Assembly: GCA_040954595.2 (NCBI GenBank)
Contig: CM082577.2
Span: 18,724,001 to 18,788,000 of the forward strand
Direction of reading: 5' to 3'
Source: Balanoglossus misakiensis
Taxonomy: Eukaryota > Hemichordata
DNA: 64,000 nucleotides
This document shows positions 24,192 to 35,010 of the stretch, one piece after another (positions within the stretch are counted from its first letter, which is position 1; each line of letters begins with the position of its first letter). A program made the translations under genes and the position numbers. The notes beneath the pieces are model-generated. The model had not been told where the DNA came from. It ran no database searches and saw only the letters and a list, made by a program, of their open reading frames with translations.

Positions 24192-25977
24192 CCAATGTGA
24201 ATCTATGCGGAAGAGGTTTGGTCGCCCCAAATCAAGCGACTCAGCGAAGAAATGCGCACTAATTCGGCGAAATTTTGGGAAGATAACTTTATGGGAGAAA
24301 TCAGTCGATGGAACCAGATCAAATCCGAAAATGGTCTGACCATCAAAATGTCAAAGTGGCACGTTTGCTGATCGACATGTACAACATTTCCGTTGTAAAC
24401 AAACCCGCGCATCATTTCAAGTGTTACGGGCGATATTTTCGGCTTGCATGTAGCTACAATTGCCCAAACCTTTCTTACATCTTCATTATATAGTATTCCA
24501 TGATGGATGTACTGGAAAAACGGGCTTTTTTCGATGATGAAAAATGGATGCACACGAGAAATACTGGGGCTTTAAGAAATCATTTTTCTAGTCTAAAAAT
24601 AGATAGCATACAAATTCTTTTTGTGGATATGAGTCGTCATATGACTAGAATATGTTGTAAATATTTTGGCAATTTTCACATGACCTTTGACCTACTTTTT
24701 TAAGAACCGGCATATATGCATATAGCTCATACTACCTGTTGTAAATGTACCAGAGTTCTGATTTTTGTGCACATTGGTATCACCCCTGCCAGGACCTACC
24801 CCAAATATTTTGGTAATTTTGGCAATGACCTTTGACCTACTTTTGACACATCGTTTTTTTCTTCATATCTAATTCCAGGTTAACCTGTAGGGCTATCATT
24901 TTGGTTTTTGATGTATGTGGATTTGTATGTGATCAAAAAATTTCGCTACTTTTCATGACCCCTTTGACCTCTGCTGACCTCATTAAATATGCGCACACTT
25001 AATTACAGATGAACCAATAGACCTAGAGGTTTGGTTTTTGTTGGACATGGGCCAGTATTGGGTCAAAATTTTTTGCCCAAATGTTGGGTGACCTCGGGTG
25101 ACCTTTGACCTACTTTTGCATATCTCGACATCCACAGCAGATACAGCCTTGGCGTTTGGAGATATGGGCCATAATGAAAAGCCAAAGTTTTGGGTCACCA
25201 GTGACACCTGCTTAACTCATTATTTATGTGCATACCTAATTCCGGGCTAATCAAAAGGGCTAGAGGTCTCGTTTTTGTTGGACATGGACCACTATGGGTC
25301 AAAATTTTCTGCCCAAATTTTGGGTGACCTCAGATGACTTTTGACCTACTTTTGCATATCTTGGCATCCAAAGCAGGTACAGCCTTGGCATTTGGAGATA
25401 TGGGGCCATAATGAAAAGCCAAAGTTTTGGGTCACCTGTGACACCTGCTTAACTCATTATTTATGTGCATACCTAATTCCGGGCTAACCAATAGGGCTAG
25501 AGGTCTGGTTTTTGTTGGACATGGACCACTATGGGTCAAAATTTTCTGCCCAAATTTTGGGTGACCTCAGATGACCTTTGACCTACTTTCGCAAATCTCG
25601 ACATCCACAGCAGATACAGCCTTGGCGTTCGGAGGTATGGGGCCATAATGAAAAGCCAAAGTTTTGGGTCACCTGTGACACCTGCTTAACTCATTATTTA
25701 TGTGCATACCTAATTACGGGCTAACCAAAAGGGTTAGAGATCTGGGTTTTGTTGGACATGGACCACTATGGGTTAAAATGTTCTGCCCAAATTATTGGTG
25801 ACCTCTGGGTGACCTTTGACCTACTTAACACTATATCAGCACCAAACATAGATATAACCTTGATATTTCAAGGGATAAAACACAGCATTATGTTTCTACT
25901 CATTAATTATGCGCATATCTAATACCAAATCAGATAATACAGCATGGGCCCCGACAATGCTGCTTGCAGCTTTAATT

Positions 25978-26109
25978 AGGGCACAAGCCAAGCAGGCTTG
26001 TGCCCTACTGGTATTACTGGGTTTTTTAGGGCACAAGCCAAGAAGGCTTGTGCCCTATTGGTATTACTGGGGTTTTTCATCTTTAGGGCACAAGCCAAGC
26101 AGGCTTGTG
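25978..26109 (+). repeat. Hairpin stubs, CACAAG type, left of the insertion
   Basis: Two complete hairpins are followed by the left three quarters of a third. The third ends at AGGCTTGTG, where the transposon begins. Confidence 0.85.
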
Positions 26110-26675
26110 TATGGAAAGCCACAGCTGTCTTAAGTCCATTGTTACCATTATATGCTCTGCATACATCATTATACCCTGCTCGTACATCATTATACGACAC
26201 TCGTACATCATAATACAATGTGCATACATCATTATACAATGTGCATATATCATTATACAATGTGCATACATCATTATACGATATGCATACATCATTATAC
26301 AATGTGCATACATCATTATACGACGCTCATACATCTTTATACAATGTGTATACATCATTATACAATGTGCATATATCATTATACGATGTGCATACATCAT
26401 TATACGCTGCTTGTGCATCATTATACGCTGTGGATACATCATTATACGCTGCCCATACAGAATTATACGACGCTTATGCATCATTATATGACGCTTATAC
26501 ATCATTATACGCTGCTTGTGCATCATTATACGCTGTGCATACATCATTATGCGTCGCTCATTCACCATGATACTATGCCCATTCAACATACGGTGCGCGT
26601 TTGGCTTTATACTATGCCGACATGTCATTATGATATGCTATTCCTAACCCCAATTCCGTCAAAGAGGGCGCACTT
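26110..26675 (+). repeat. Left inverted repeat with 21-bp minisatellite
   Basis: After a 45-bp unique edge, about 20 copies of a 21-bp unit with core ATACATCATTATAC run from about 26155 to 26565, with positions 15-21 the most variable. The inner edge is unique (AAAGAGGGCGCACTT). Because 21 is a multiple of three, all six frames stay open, which creates false ORFs. Confidence 0.85.
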
Positions 26676-26982
26676 ATACACATGACGGTACTGAAGTAAG
26701 ACTTGGATTCGACCATCGCGGTTTGGCATCTGCAGTACGAGTATGAAAATAAGTTTTTATAACTCTGTAAAAATATGAATATATTTGATCAAACTCTTTC
26801 GACATGTTATGTATGATATTTTTGGCACCAAATCACAGTTTTTGCACATCAGAAATTGTTTAATACATATTTTATCATCGAGAAACATACTTCGATGATA
26901 AAAAGATATAATTTTGAAATTTTCGGCTTGAATAAACATTTTTTGGGTGAGAAAAATGTCATACATAACAAGTACAGATTAA
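26676..26982. other. Unassigned AT-rich filler inside the transposon
   Basis: About 300 bp have no repeat relation elsewhere in the window. There is a short hairpin (TTATCATCGA...TCGATGATAA, about 26872-26900). I see no gene. Confidence 0.5.
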
Positions 26983-27082
26983 ATTAAAGCTGCAAGCAGC
27001 GTTGGCGGGGCACAAGCGGTTCCCATGGTAACCAGCAAATGCCAAGGCTGTATCTGCTGTGGATACCAAGATATGGGAAAGT

Positions 27083-27459
27083 CATCGTCGCAAACCACGG
27101 CCCTTTTACGGCAGCGCTCTGCTCCCCCAAAAAGGACGTGGTATAATACGGCCATGTATTCAGTATTTGGTCTAGGCGCTTTCATAGTACACCCAACAAC
27201 CAATCAGATTGCTTGTTACATCCCATTCACGCATCTCATTACATCTCATTCTAAACAACATGGCGGCTTCCAGTGTGGAAGTGCTATTGTCCCAGCTCTC
27301 CTCGAGAGACGGGCTTTGATTGGCCAGATTATAATGATGTCATCTCATGAATATGCATTACCAATATGTTCAAATACCAGCGCGGTACTCCATTTTAACC
27401 AGAGTACGTGATTTCGATAGTGAAACGAAAGAAATCCGTAGTCTGGTGGGGCGAGAATG
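27083..27459. mobile_element. 8-bp-TSD MITE (hAT-like) nested in the inverted monomer
   Basis: GGGAAAGT stands on both sides (27075-27082 and 27460-27467); the array has it once at this point. The ends CATCGTCGCAAACCACGG and, read inward from the other side, CATTCTCGCCCCACCA are imperfect inverted repeats. An 8-bp duplication fits hAT (also P or Merlin) superfamilies. The 377-bp body has no transposase. Confidence 0.7.
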
Positions 27460-28003
27460 GGGAAAGTAAGTCAAAAGTCACCTGAGGTCACCCCATATTT
27501 GCACAAAAATATTGGACCTCATACTAGTCTGCGTCCAACAAAAACCAGACCCGTAGCCCTATTGGTTCGCCTAGAATTAGGTATGCACATAATTAATGAA
27601 GTCTTGTGTAAGACTCCATTGTGCTCAATCCCCCCAAAAGCCAGGGCTCTAACTGCTGCGGCTGCTGAGATATGGGAAATTAGATCAAAGGTCACCCAAG
27701 GTCACCCAAAATTTGGGCATAAAATGTTGACCCCATAGTGGACCATGTCCAACAAACACACGACCTCTAGCCCTATTGGTTAGCCTGGAATAAGATATGC
27801 AGAAAAATGATGTTTCAGAAATAGGTCAAAGGTCATTGCTAAAATTCCCAAAATATTTGTGTCATGTCCTGGTAGCAGTGGTACCCATGTCCACAAATTT
27901 CATGACTGTGGTGCTGTTGCAAGAGGAGGTACAAGGCATATGCATATATAATTAGTTGTTTTAAAACTGGGTCAAAGGTCATGGGAAAATTGGACCCCCC
28001 CCC

Positions 28004-28040
28004 AAAAAAAAAAAAAAAAAAAATAATAATAATAATAATT
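28004..28040. repeat. Poly-A and (AAT)n tract
   Basis: An A-run follows a C-run and is followed by AAT repeats. It corresponds to a microsatellite position in the inverted monomer. Confidence 0.85.
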
Positions 28041-28615
28041 GTGACAAGTTCCGGTCATATGATGACTCATATCCACAAAAAGATTTTCCATGCTGTCATC
28101 ATTTTGGCTACAAAACGGAATTTTCATTTTTCAATGGTTTTCCGAAAATCCAATATGGCCGCCATAACGATAGACCAATCACAGTGCGCTTCGCATACTA
28201 TATAGACATAGGTTAGGTGACCACATACCCCGAATCCCGTGACTCGGCAATCGCTGGTTCTGGAGGAGAAGATTTTTTAAAGTTTTAAGTAGTTTTTCAG
28301 AAAAACAATTGTAGCAAAAAACCTGCAACTTTGACAGCATAATTTCCAATTACAAAAATGATGGACAGAAGGTAGTCTACCTGCACGCCAAATTTAAAGG
28401 TGATCAGACTTGTAGTTTCTGAGATCTGAGATTTGCATTTTTCACGAAATCCAATAAGGCCGCCAGGTCACGTGACTAATTAAATATTCACAAGCCACTG
28501 CACATCTACTCATTGACCTTGACCACTGTTGCAAGTTTGAGAAGTGTACCTGCAGTAGTTTCAGAGATCTAGTTGGCCGAAGATTGACAGGAGAATAAAG
28601 AAAGAAAAACCCGAA

Positions 28616-29223
28616 AAGTGCGCCCTCTTTGACGGAATTGCGGTTAGGCATAGCATATCATAATGACATGTCTGCATAGTATAAAGCCAAACGCGCACCG
28701 TATGTTGAACGGGCATAGTATCATGGTGAATGAGCGACGTATAATGATGTAGGCACAGCGTATAATGATGAAGGCACAGCGTATAATGATGTATGCACAG
28801 CGTATAATGCTGTATACACATTGTATAAAGATGTATGGGCAGCGTATAATGATGTATGGGCAATGTATAATGATGTATTCACAGCGTATAACGATGCACA
28901 AGCAGCGTATAATGATGTATGCACATTGTATAAAGATGTATGAGCGTCGTATAATGATGTATGGGCAATGTATAATGGTGTATTCACAGCGTATAACGAT
29001 GCACAAGCAGCGTATAATGATGTATGCACATTGTATAAAGATGTATGAGCGTCGTATAATGATGTATGGGCAATGTATAATGATGTATTCACATCGTATA
29101 ACGTTGCACAAGCAGCGCATAATGATGTATACACATTGTATAAAGATGTATGAGCGTCGTATAATGATGTATGGGCATCATATAATGGTAACAATGGACT
29201 TAAGACAGCTGTGGCTCTCCATA
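28616..29223 (-). repeat. Right inverted repeat with 21-bp minisatellite
   Basis: It is the reverse of the left repeat with the same outer and inner edges, but a different number and order of 21-bp variants. The two arms have therefore changed copy number independently since insertion. Confidence 0.85.
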
Positions 29224-29308
29224 CTTGTGCCCTATTGGTATTACTGGGGTTTTTTAGGGCACAAGCCAAGCAGGCTTGTGCCCTATTGGTATAACTGGGG
29301 TTTTTCAT
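29224..29308 (+). repeat. Hairpin stubs right of the insertion
   Basis: It starts with the duplicated CTTGTG and the remainder of hairpin three, followed by one full CACAAG-type hairpin and the B head. Confidence 0.82.
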
Positions 29309-30896
29309 CCTTTTTTTTTTCTTGTGTAGTTTTTTTGCTCAGGTAGATCTTGAAAACGGCTGAAACTACAAATCTCAAACTTGGCACAGTGGTGCAGGCC
29401 TATGGGAGCTGGTGCAGTACCTTTGTGAATGTTTAATAAGTCATGTGACCTGATGACTATATATGGGCAAAGTTTTCAAATGGGCCTAATTTGCATATGA
29501 ATGGAGATATCAAAATTCTTTTAGCAACTTTTGTGGACCATGTGATCAGTGTCCTACATGCCAAATCTCAAGGCCGTAGGCCAAGTCTATTTTGAGAAGA
29601 AGACTTGTAAATATTAGTAGTTTTTCATATTTTTGGACCCAGCCATGGGCCTATACTTTCTATAGTTAAGCTATGACGCCATGTACACGTCTGTGCAATG
29701 GTCCTGTACAGTGACTGCCTACTGGCCTGTGAGCAGAATGGGACATTAAAAGGCAAAATTTCGGGCTCACCTGTAACACCTGCTAAACTCATTAATTATG
29801 TGCATACCTAATTCCGGGCTAACTAATAGGGCTAGAGGTTTCGTTCTTTTTGGTCATTGACCAGTATGGGGTTAAAAAAATTTGCCCAAATTCTGGGTGA
29901 CCTCAGGTGACCTTTGACCTACTTTCCTATATCTCCGCATCCAGAGCAGTTACAGACTTGGCGTTTAGAGGGTTGGGACTAAAATTGAAAAGCCAAAATT
30001 GGGGGTCACCTGTGACACCTGCTTATCTCATTAATTATGTGCATACCTAATTCCAGGCTAACCAATAGGGCTAGAGGTTTTGTTCTTGTGGGACATGGAC
30101 CAGTATGAGGTTAAAAAAATTTGCCCAAATTTTGGGTGACCTCAGGTGACCTTTGACCTACTGTCCTATATCTCCGCATCAATAGCAGGTACAGACTTGG
30201 CGTTCGGAGGGTTGGGACTATAATTGAAAAGCCAAAATTGGGGGTCACCTGTGACACCTGCTTATCTCATTAATTATGTGCATGCCTAATTCCAGGCTAA
30301 CCAATAGAGCTATAGGTTTGATTTTTGTTGAACATGGACCAGTATAGGGTCAAAATTTCTTGCCCAAATTTTGCATGACCTCAGGTGACCTTTGACCTAA
30401 TTTACCATATCTTGGCAACCAGAGCAGGCAAAGACTTGGCGTTTGGAGGGTTGGGACTAAAATTGAAAAGCCAAAATTTGGGGTCACCAGTGACACCTGC
30501 ATATCTCATTAATTATGTGCATACCTAATTCCAGGCTAACCAATAGGGCTAGAGGTTTTGTTCTTGTGGGACATGGATCAGTATGGGGTCAAAAATTTTG
30601 CCCAAATTTTGAGGGACCTCAGGTGACCTTTGACCTACTTTGCTATATCTTGGCATCCAGAACAGGTACAGCATTTGTGTTTGGATGGATCGAACTATTA
30701 ATGGAGTCTTACACTTTACATCATTAATTATGTGCATATCTAATTTCAGACTAACAAATAGGGCTAGAGGTTAGGTTTCTGTTGGACCTGGACTAGTATG
30801 GGGGTCAAAACTTTGTGCCCAAATTTTGGGTGACCACATATGACCTTTGACCTTCGGCTTAAGCTTGTGCCCGTCATCGCTGCTTGCAGCTATATT

Positions 30897-32010
30897 TCAT
30901 CCTCTTCTTTTTCTGGTGTAGTTTTTTTGCCCAATAGGATCTTGAAAACGGCTGAACCTACAAATCTCAAACTTGGCACAGTGATGCAGACCTATGAGAG
31001 CTGGTGCAGCACCCTCGTGAATGTTTAATAAGTCATGTGACCTGATGACCATATATGGGCAAAGTTTTCAAATGGGCCTAATTTGCATATGAATGGAGAT
31101 ATCAAAATTCTTTTAGCAATTTTTGCGGACAATGTGGTCAGTGTCCTACATGCCAAATGTCAAAGCCGTGGGCCAAGTCTATTTTGAGAAGAAGATTATT
31201 AATCATTATTTGTCATATTTGTGGACCCAGCCATAGGCCTATACTTTCTATAGTTAAGCTATGACGCTATGTCCACGTCTGTGCAATTGTCCTGTACAGT
31301 GACAGTCTAGTGGCCCGTGAGCTGAATGGGACCAAAATAAAAGACAAAATTTTGGGCTCACCTGTAACACCTGCTTAACTCATTAATTATGTGCATGCCT
31401 AATTCCGGGCTAACTATTAGGGCTAGAGGTTTTGTTCTTGTGGGACATGGACCAGTATGGGATCAAAAATTTTTGCCTAAGTTTTGGGTGACCTCAGGTG
31501 ACCTTTGACCTACTTTCCTATATCTCGGCATCCACAGCAGGTACAGACTTGGCGTTTGGAGGGTTGTGACTAAAATTGAAAAGACAAAATTGGGGGTCAC
31601 CTGTGACACCTGCTTATCTCATTAATTATGTGCATACCTAATTCCAGGCTAACCAATAGGGCTAGAGGTTTGATTTTTGTTGAACATGGACCAGTATGGG
31701 GTTAAAATTTCTTGCCCAATTTTCGGTGACCTCAGGTGACCTTTGACCTACTTTACCGTATCTCGGCAACCCATGCAGATACAGCCTTGGCTTTTGGAGG
31801 CATGGAACTCCTAATGGAGCCTTATACTTTACCTCATTAATTATGTGCATATATAATTCTAGGCGAACCAATAGGGCTAGATGTCTGGTTTTTGTTGGAC
31901 CTGGACTAGTATGGGGTCAAAATTTTTTGCCCAAATTTTGGGTGACCACATATGACCTTTGACCTTCGGCTTAAGCTTGTGCCCGTCATCGCTGCTTGCA
32001 GCTATATTTA
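30897..32010 (+). repeat. Monomer 20, family B
   Basis: It has a B head without a hairpin, three DR1-like sites (near 31500, 31740 and 31955) and a B tail. Confidence 0.86.
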
Positions 32011-33410
32011 GGGCACAAGCCAGGCAGGCTTGTGCCCTATTGGTATTACTGGGGTTTTTCATCCTCTTCTTTTTCTTGTGTAGTTTTTTTGCACAATAGG
32101 ATCTTGAAAACGGCTGATTCTACAAATCTCAAACTTGGCACAGTGATGCTGGCCTATGAGAGCTGGTGCAATATCCCTGTGAATGTTTAATTAGTCATGT
32201 GACCTGATGACCATATATGGGCAAAATTTTCAAATGGGCCTAATTTGCATATGAATGGAGATATCGAAATTCTTTTAGCAACTTTTGTGGACCATGTCAT
32301 CAGTGTCCTACATGCCAAATATCAAGGTCGTGGGCCAAGTCTATTTTGAGAAGAAGACTTGTAAATATTAGTAGTTTTTCATATTTTTGGACCCAGCCAT
32401 GGGCCTATACTTTCTATAGTTAAGCTATGACGCCATGTACACGTCTGTGCAATGGTCCTGTACAGTGACTGCCTACTGGCCCATGAGCAGAATGGGACCA
32501 CAATAAAAGGCAAAATTTCGGGCTCACCTGTAACACCTGCTTATCTCATTAATTATGTGCATACCTAATTCCAGGCTAACCAATAGGGCTAGAGGTTTTG
32601 TTCTTGTGGGACATGGACCAGTATGAGGTTAATTTTTTTTTACCCAAATTTCAGGTGACCTCAGGTGACCTTTGACCGACTGTCCTATATCTCCGCATCA
32701 ATAGCAGGTACAGACTTGGCGTTTGGAGGGTTGGTAATTGAAAAGCCAAAATTGGGGGTCACCTGTGACACCTGCTTATCTCATTAATTATGTGCATACC
32801 TAATTCCAGGCTAACCAATAGGGTTAGAGGTTTGATTTTTGTTGAAGATGGACCAGTATAGGGTCAAAATTTCTTACCCAAATTTTGCATGACCTCAGGT
32901 GACCTTTGACCTAATTTACCATATCTTGGCAACCAGAGCAGGCACAGACTTAGCGTTTGGAGGGTTGGGACTAAAATTGAAAACCAAAATTGGGGGTCAC
33001 CAGTGACACCTGCATATCTCATTAATTATGTGCATACCTAATTCCAGGCTAACCAATAGGGCTAGAGGTTTTGTTCTTGTGGGACATGGATAAGTATGGG
33101 GTCAAAAATTTTGCCCAAATTTTGGGTGACCTCAGGTGACCTTTGACCTACTTTGCTATATCTTGGCATCCAGAACAGGTACAGGATTTGTGTTTGGATG
33201 GATCAAACTATTAATGGAGTCTTACACTTTACATCATTAATTATGTGCATATCTAATTTCAGACAAACCAATAGGGCTAGAGGTCAGGTTTCTGTTGGAC
33301 CTGGACTAGTATGAGGGTCAAAACTTTTTGCCCAAATTTTGGGTGACCACATATGACCTTTGACCTTCGGCTTAAGCTTGTGCCCGTCATCGCTGCTTGC
33401 AGCTATATTT
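32010..33410 (+). repeat. Monomer 21, family B with one 5' hairpin
   Basis: The hairpin is GGGCACAAGCC/GGCTTGTGCCC (32010-32060) with a CAGGCA-type loop, followed by a B head, four DR1-like sites and the complementary B tail. It repeats the arrangement of monomer 5. Confidence 0.87.
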
Positions 33411-33619
33411 ACGGGCCCAAGCCAAGCCAGGCTTGGGCCCGTATTGGTTTCGTTGGGGTTTTTAGGGCCCAAGCGCAAGCAAGCGCTTGGGCCCTATTGG
33501 TTTCGTTGGGGTTTTTTAGGGCCCAAGCCCAGCAGGCTTGGGCCCTATTGGTATTACTGGGGTTTTTTAGGGCCCAAGCCCAGCAGGCTTGGGCCCTATT
33601 GGTATTACTGGGGTTTTTC
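33411..33619 (+). repeat. Cluster of four hairpin stubs of three types
   Basis: In order: one CGGGCCCAAGCC, one GGGCCCAAGCGC and two GGGCCCAAGCC types. The last two pair with the C tail GGCTTGGGCCC of this monomer. Confidence 0.85.
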
Positions 33620-35010
33620 TTCTACTTCTTCTTCTTTTTCTTCTTCTGTCGTTTTCTTTGGCGAGGTAGATCTGGAAAACTGCTAAACCTACCAATTTCA
33701 AACTTGGCACAATGGTGCAGGCCAATGAGAGCTAGTGCAGTACCCTTGTGAATGTTTAATTAGTCACGTGACTTGATGACCATATATGGGCAGAATTTTC
33801 AAATCAGCCTTATTTGCATATGAATGGAGATATCAAAATTCTTTTAGCAACTTTTGCGGACCATGTGGTCAGTGTCCTACATGCCAAATGTCAAGGCCAT
33901 TGGCCATGCCAATTTTCAGAAGAAGATTTTTAAGTATTATTTTTGATATTTTTTGACCAAGCCATGTGCCTATACTTTCCATAGTAAAGCTATGACCACA
34001 TATTATTTTGGATAAATATGCATACATATCTCAAAATCTGTTAGACCAATCATCTCCAACTTTGGTGTGCAGCTAGCCTAGCATTGGTCAATAATTTTAA
34101 GCAGAAAAAAATAATATGAAAAATCGACCGATTTTTTTATATTAATTTTTTTATTAAATTTATACCTTTACTTATACCTCTATGGTTAAGCTATGTCCAT
34201 GTCTTATTGTGGAATTCTGGTCTGTGCAATAGTCCTGTCAGTGAGCACAATGGCACCAAAATAAAAGGCACACTTTTAGGCTCACCTGTAACACCTGCTT
34301 AACTCATTAATTATGTGCATACCTAATTGTGGGCTAACTAAGAGGGCTAGAGGTTTCTTTCTTGTGGGACATGGACCAGTATTGGGTCAAAATTTCTTGC
34401 CCAAATTTTGCATGACCTCAGGTGACCTTTGACCTACTTTACCATATCTTGGCACCCAGGTCAGGTACAGACTTGGCGTTTGGAGGGTTGGGACTAAAAT
34501 TGAAAAGCCAAAATTGGGGGTCACCTGTGACACCTGCATATCTCATTAATTATGTGCATACCTAATTCCAGGCTAACCAATAGGGCTATAGGTTTGGTTG
34601 TTGTTGAACATGGACCAGTATAGGGTCAAAATTTCTTGCCCAAATTTTGCATGACCTCAGGTGACCTTTGACCTACTTTACCAGATCTTGGCATCCAGAG
34701 CAGGTACAGACTTGGCGTTTGGAGGGTTGGTACTAAAATTGAAAAGCCAAAATTGGGGGTCACCTGTGACACCTGCCTACCTCGTTAATTATGTGCATAC
34801 CTAATTCCAGGCTAACAAATAAGGCTTTAGGTTTGGTTTTTGTTGAACATGGACCAGTATAGGGTCAAAATTTCTTGCCCAAATGTTGCATGACCTAAGT
34901 GACCTTTGACCTACTTTTCCATATCTTGGCATCCAGAGCAGATATGCTTATTGCTATGTTGCTATGTGCTATGTTGGCTTGGGCCCGCTATTGCTGCTTG
35001 CAGCTATATT
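33411..35010 (+). repeat. Monomer 22, family C with four 5' hairpins
   Basis: The C head (TTCTACTTCTTCTTC) follows four hairpins. The body carries about 250 bp of extra AT-rich sequence (about 33980-34240) not found in A or B. There are three DR1-like sites. The tail is GGCTTGGGCCCGCTATTGCT, preceded by short GCTATGT repeats. Confidence 0.86.

Larger units (their letters stand above)
23969..24571. mobile_element. TTAA-flanked non-autonomous DNA transposon
   Basis: The ends AGCCACAGTATTTCTCG and CGAGAAATACTGGGGCT are 17-bp inverted repeats with one mismatch. TTAA stands on both sides (23965-23968 and 24572-24575), and monomer 7 has one uninterrupted TTAA at 7669-7672. TTAA duplication is typical of piggyBac and Kolobok superfamilies. 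The 603-bp body has no recognisable transposase; the open frame at 24203-24553 (minus) resembles nothing I know. Confidence 0.85.
23482..25976 (+). repeat. Monomer 18, family A, interrupted by a TTAA element
   Basis: It is a near copy of monomer 7 (same shortened CAGGTCACTTCTC in the head region), split at 23969-24571 by a transposon. It carries one more subrepeat than monomer 7, for six DR1-like sites in all. The tail is CATGGGCCCCGACAATG. Confidence 0.86.
26983..28610 (-). repeat. Inverted D-family monomer inside the transposon
   Basis: It starts with ATTAAAGCTGCAAGCAGC, the reverse complement of the array tail, and runs through inverted subrepeats and an A/D-like body to a GAATAAAGAAAGAAA end (an inverted CTTT head). 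It is the only monomer in reverse orientation. The D-type tail and the text near 27630 match monomer 3. It is split by the MITE at 27083-27459. Confidence 0.8.
26110..29223. mobile_element. Foldback-like DNA transposon with minisatellite inverted repeats
   Basis: The ends TATGGAAAGCCACAGCTGTC and GACAGCTGTGGCTCTCCATA are inverted. The six bases CTTGTG occur immediately on both sides (26104-26109 and 29224-29229) but once at the empty counterpart 8964-8969, so this is a 6-bp target duplication. Inverted repeats of 566 and 608 bp consist mostly of a 21-bp minisatellite, as in foldback elements. The 1.9-kb centre holds about 300 bp of unassigned AT-rich DNA (26676-26982) and an inverted D-family monomer. 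There is no transposase, so it is non-autonomous or a capture product. Superfamily unknown. Confidence 0.82.
25977..30896 (+). repeat. Monomer 19, family B with four hairpins, split by a transposon
   Basis: The hairpin cluster 25978-26109 is interrupted inside its third hairpin by the 3.1-kb element 26110-29223 and resumes at 29224. The B head and body follow from about 29308, with five DR1-like sites and a B tail. The body is the undeleted relative of monomer 9. Confidence 0.87.

Noticed and set aside
24203-24553. 116-residue minus-strand ORF in the TTAA element
   Set aside because: No recognisable motif, no support from a second copy, and it overlaps the element's inverted end.
26110-26675. 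CRISPR array
   Set aside because: The 21-bp units are contiguous variants without unique spacers, and no cas genes are near.
26083-26685. Long frames (up to 181 residues) in several phases
   Set aside because: The 21-bp minisatellite keeps all six frames open; the heptapeptide repeat is a by-product.
28561-29346. Frames up to 195 residues over the right inverted repeat
   Set aside because: Same minisatellite effect in reverse orientation.
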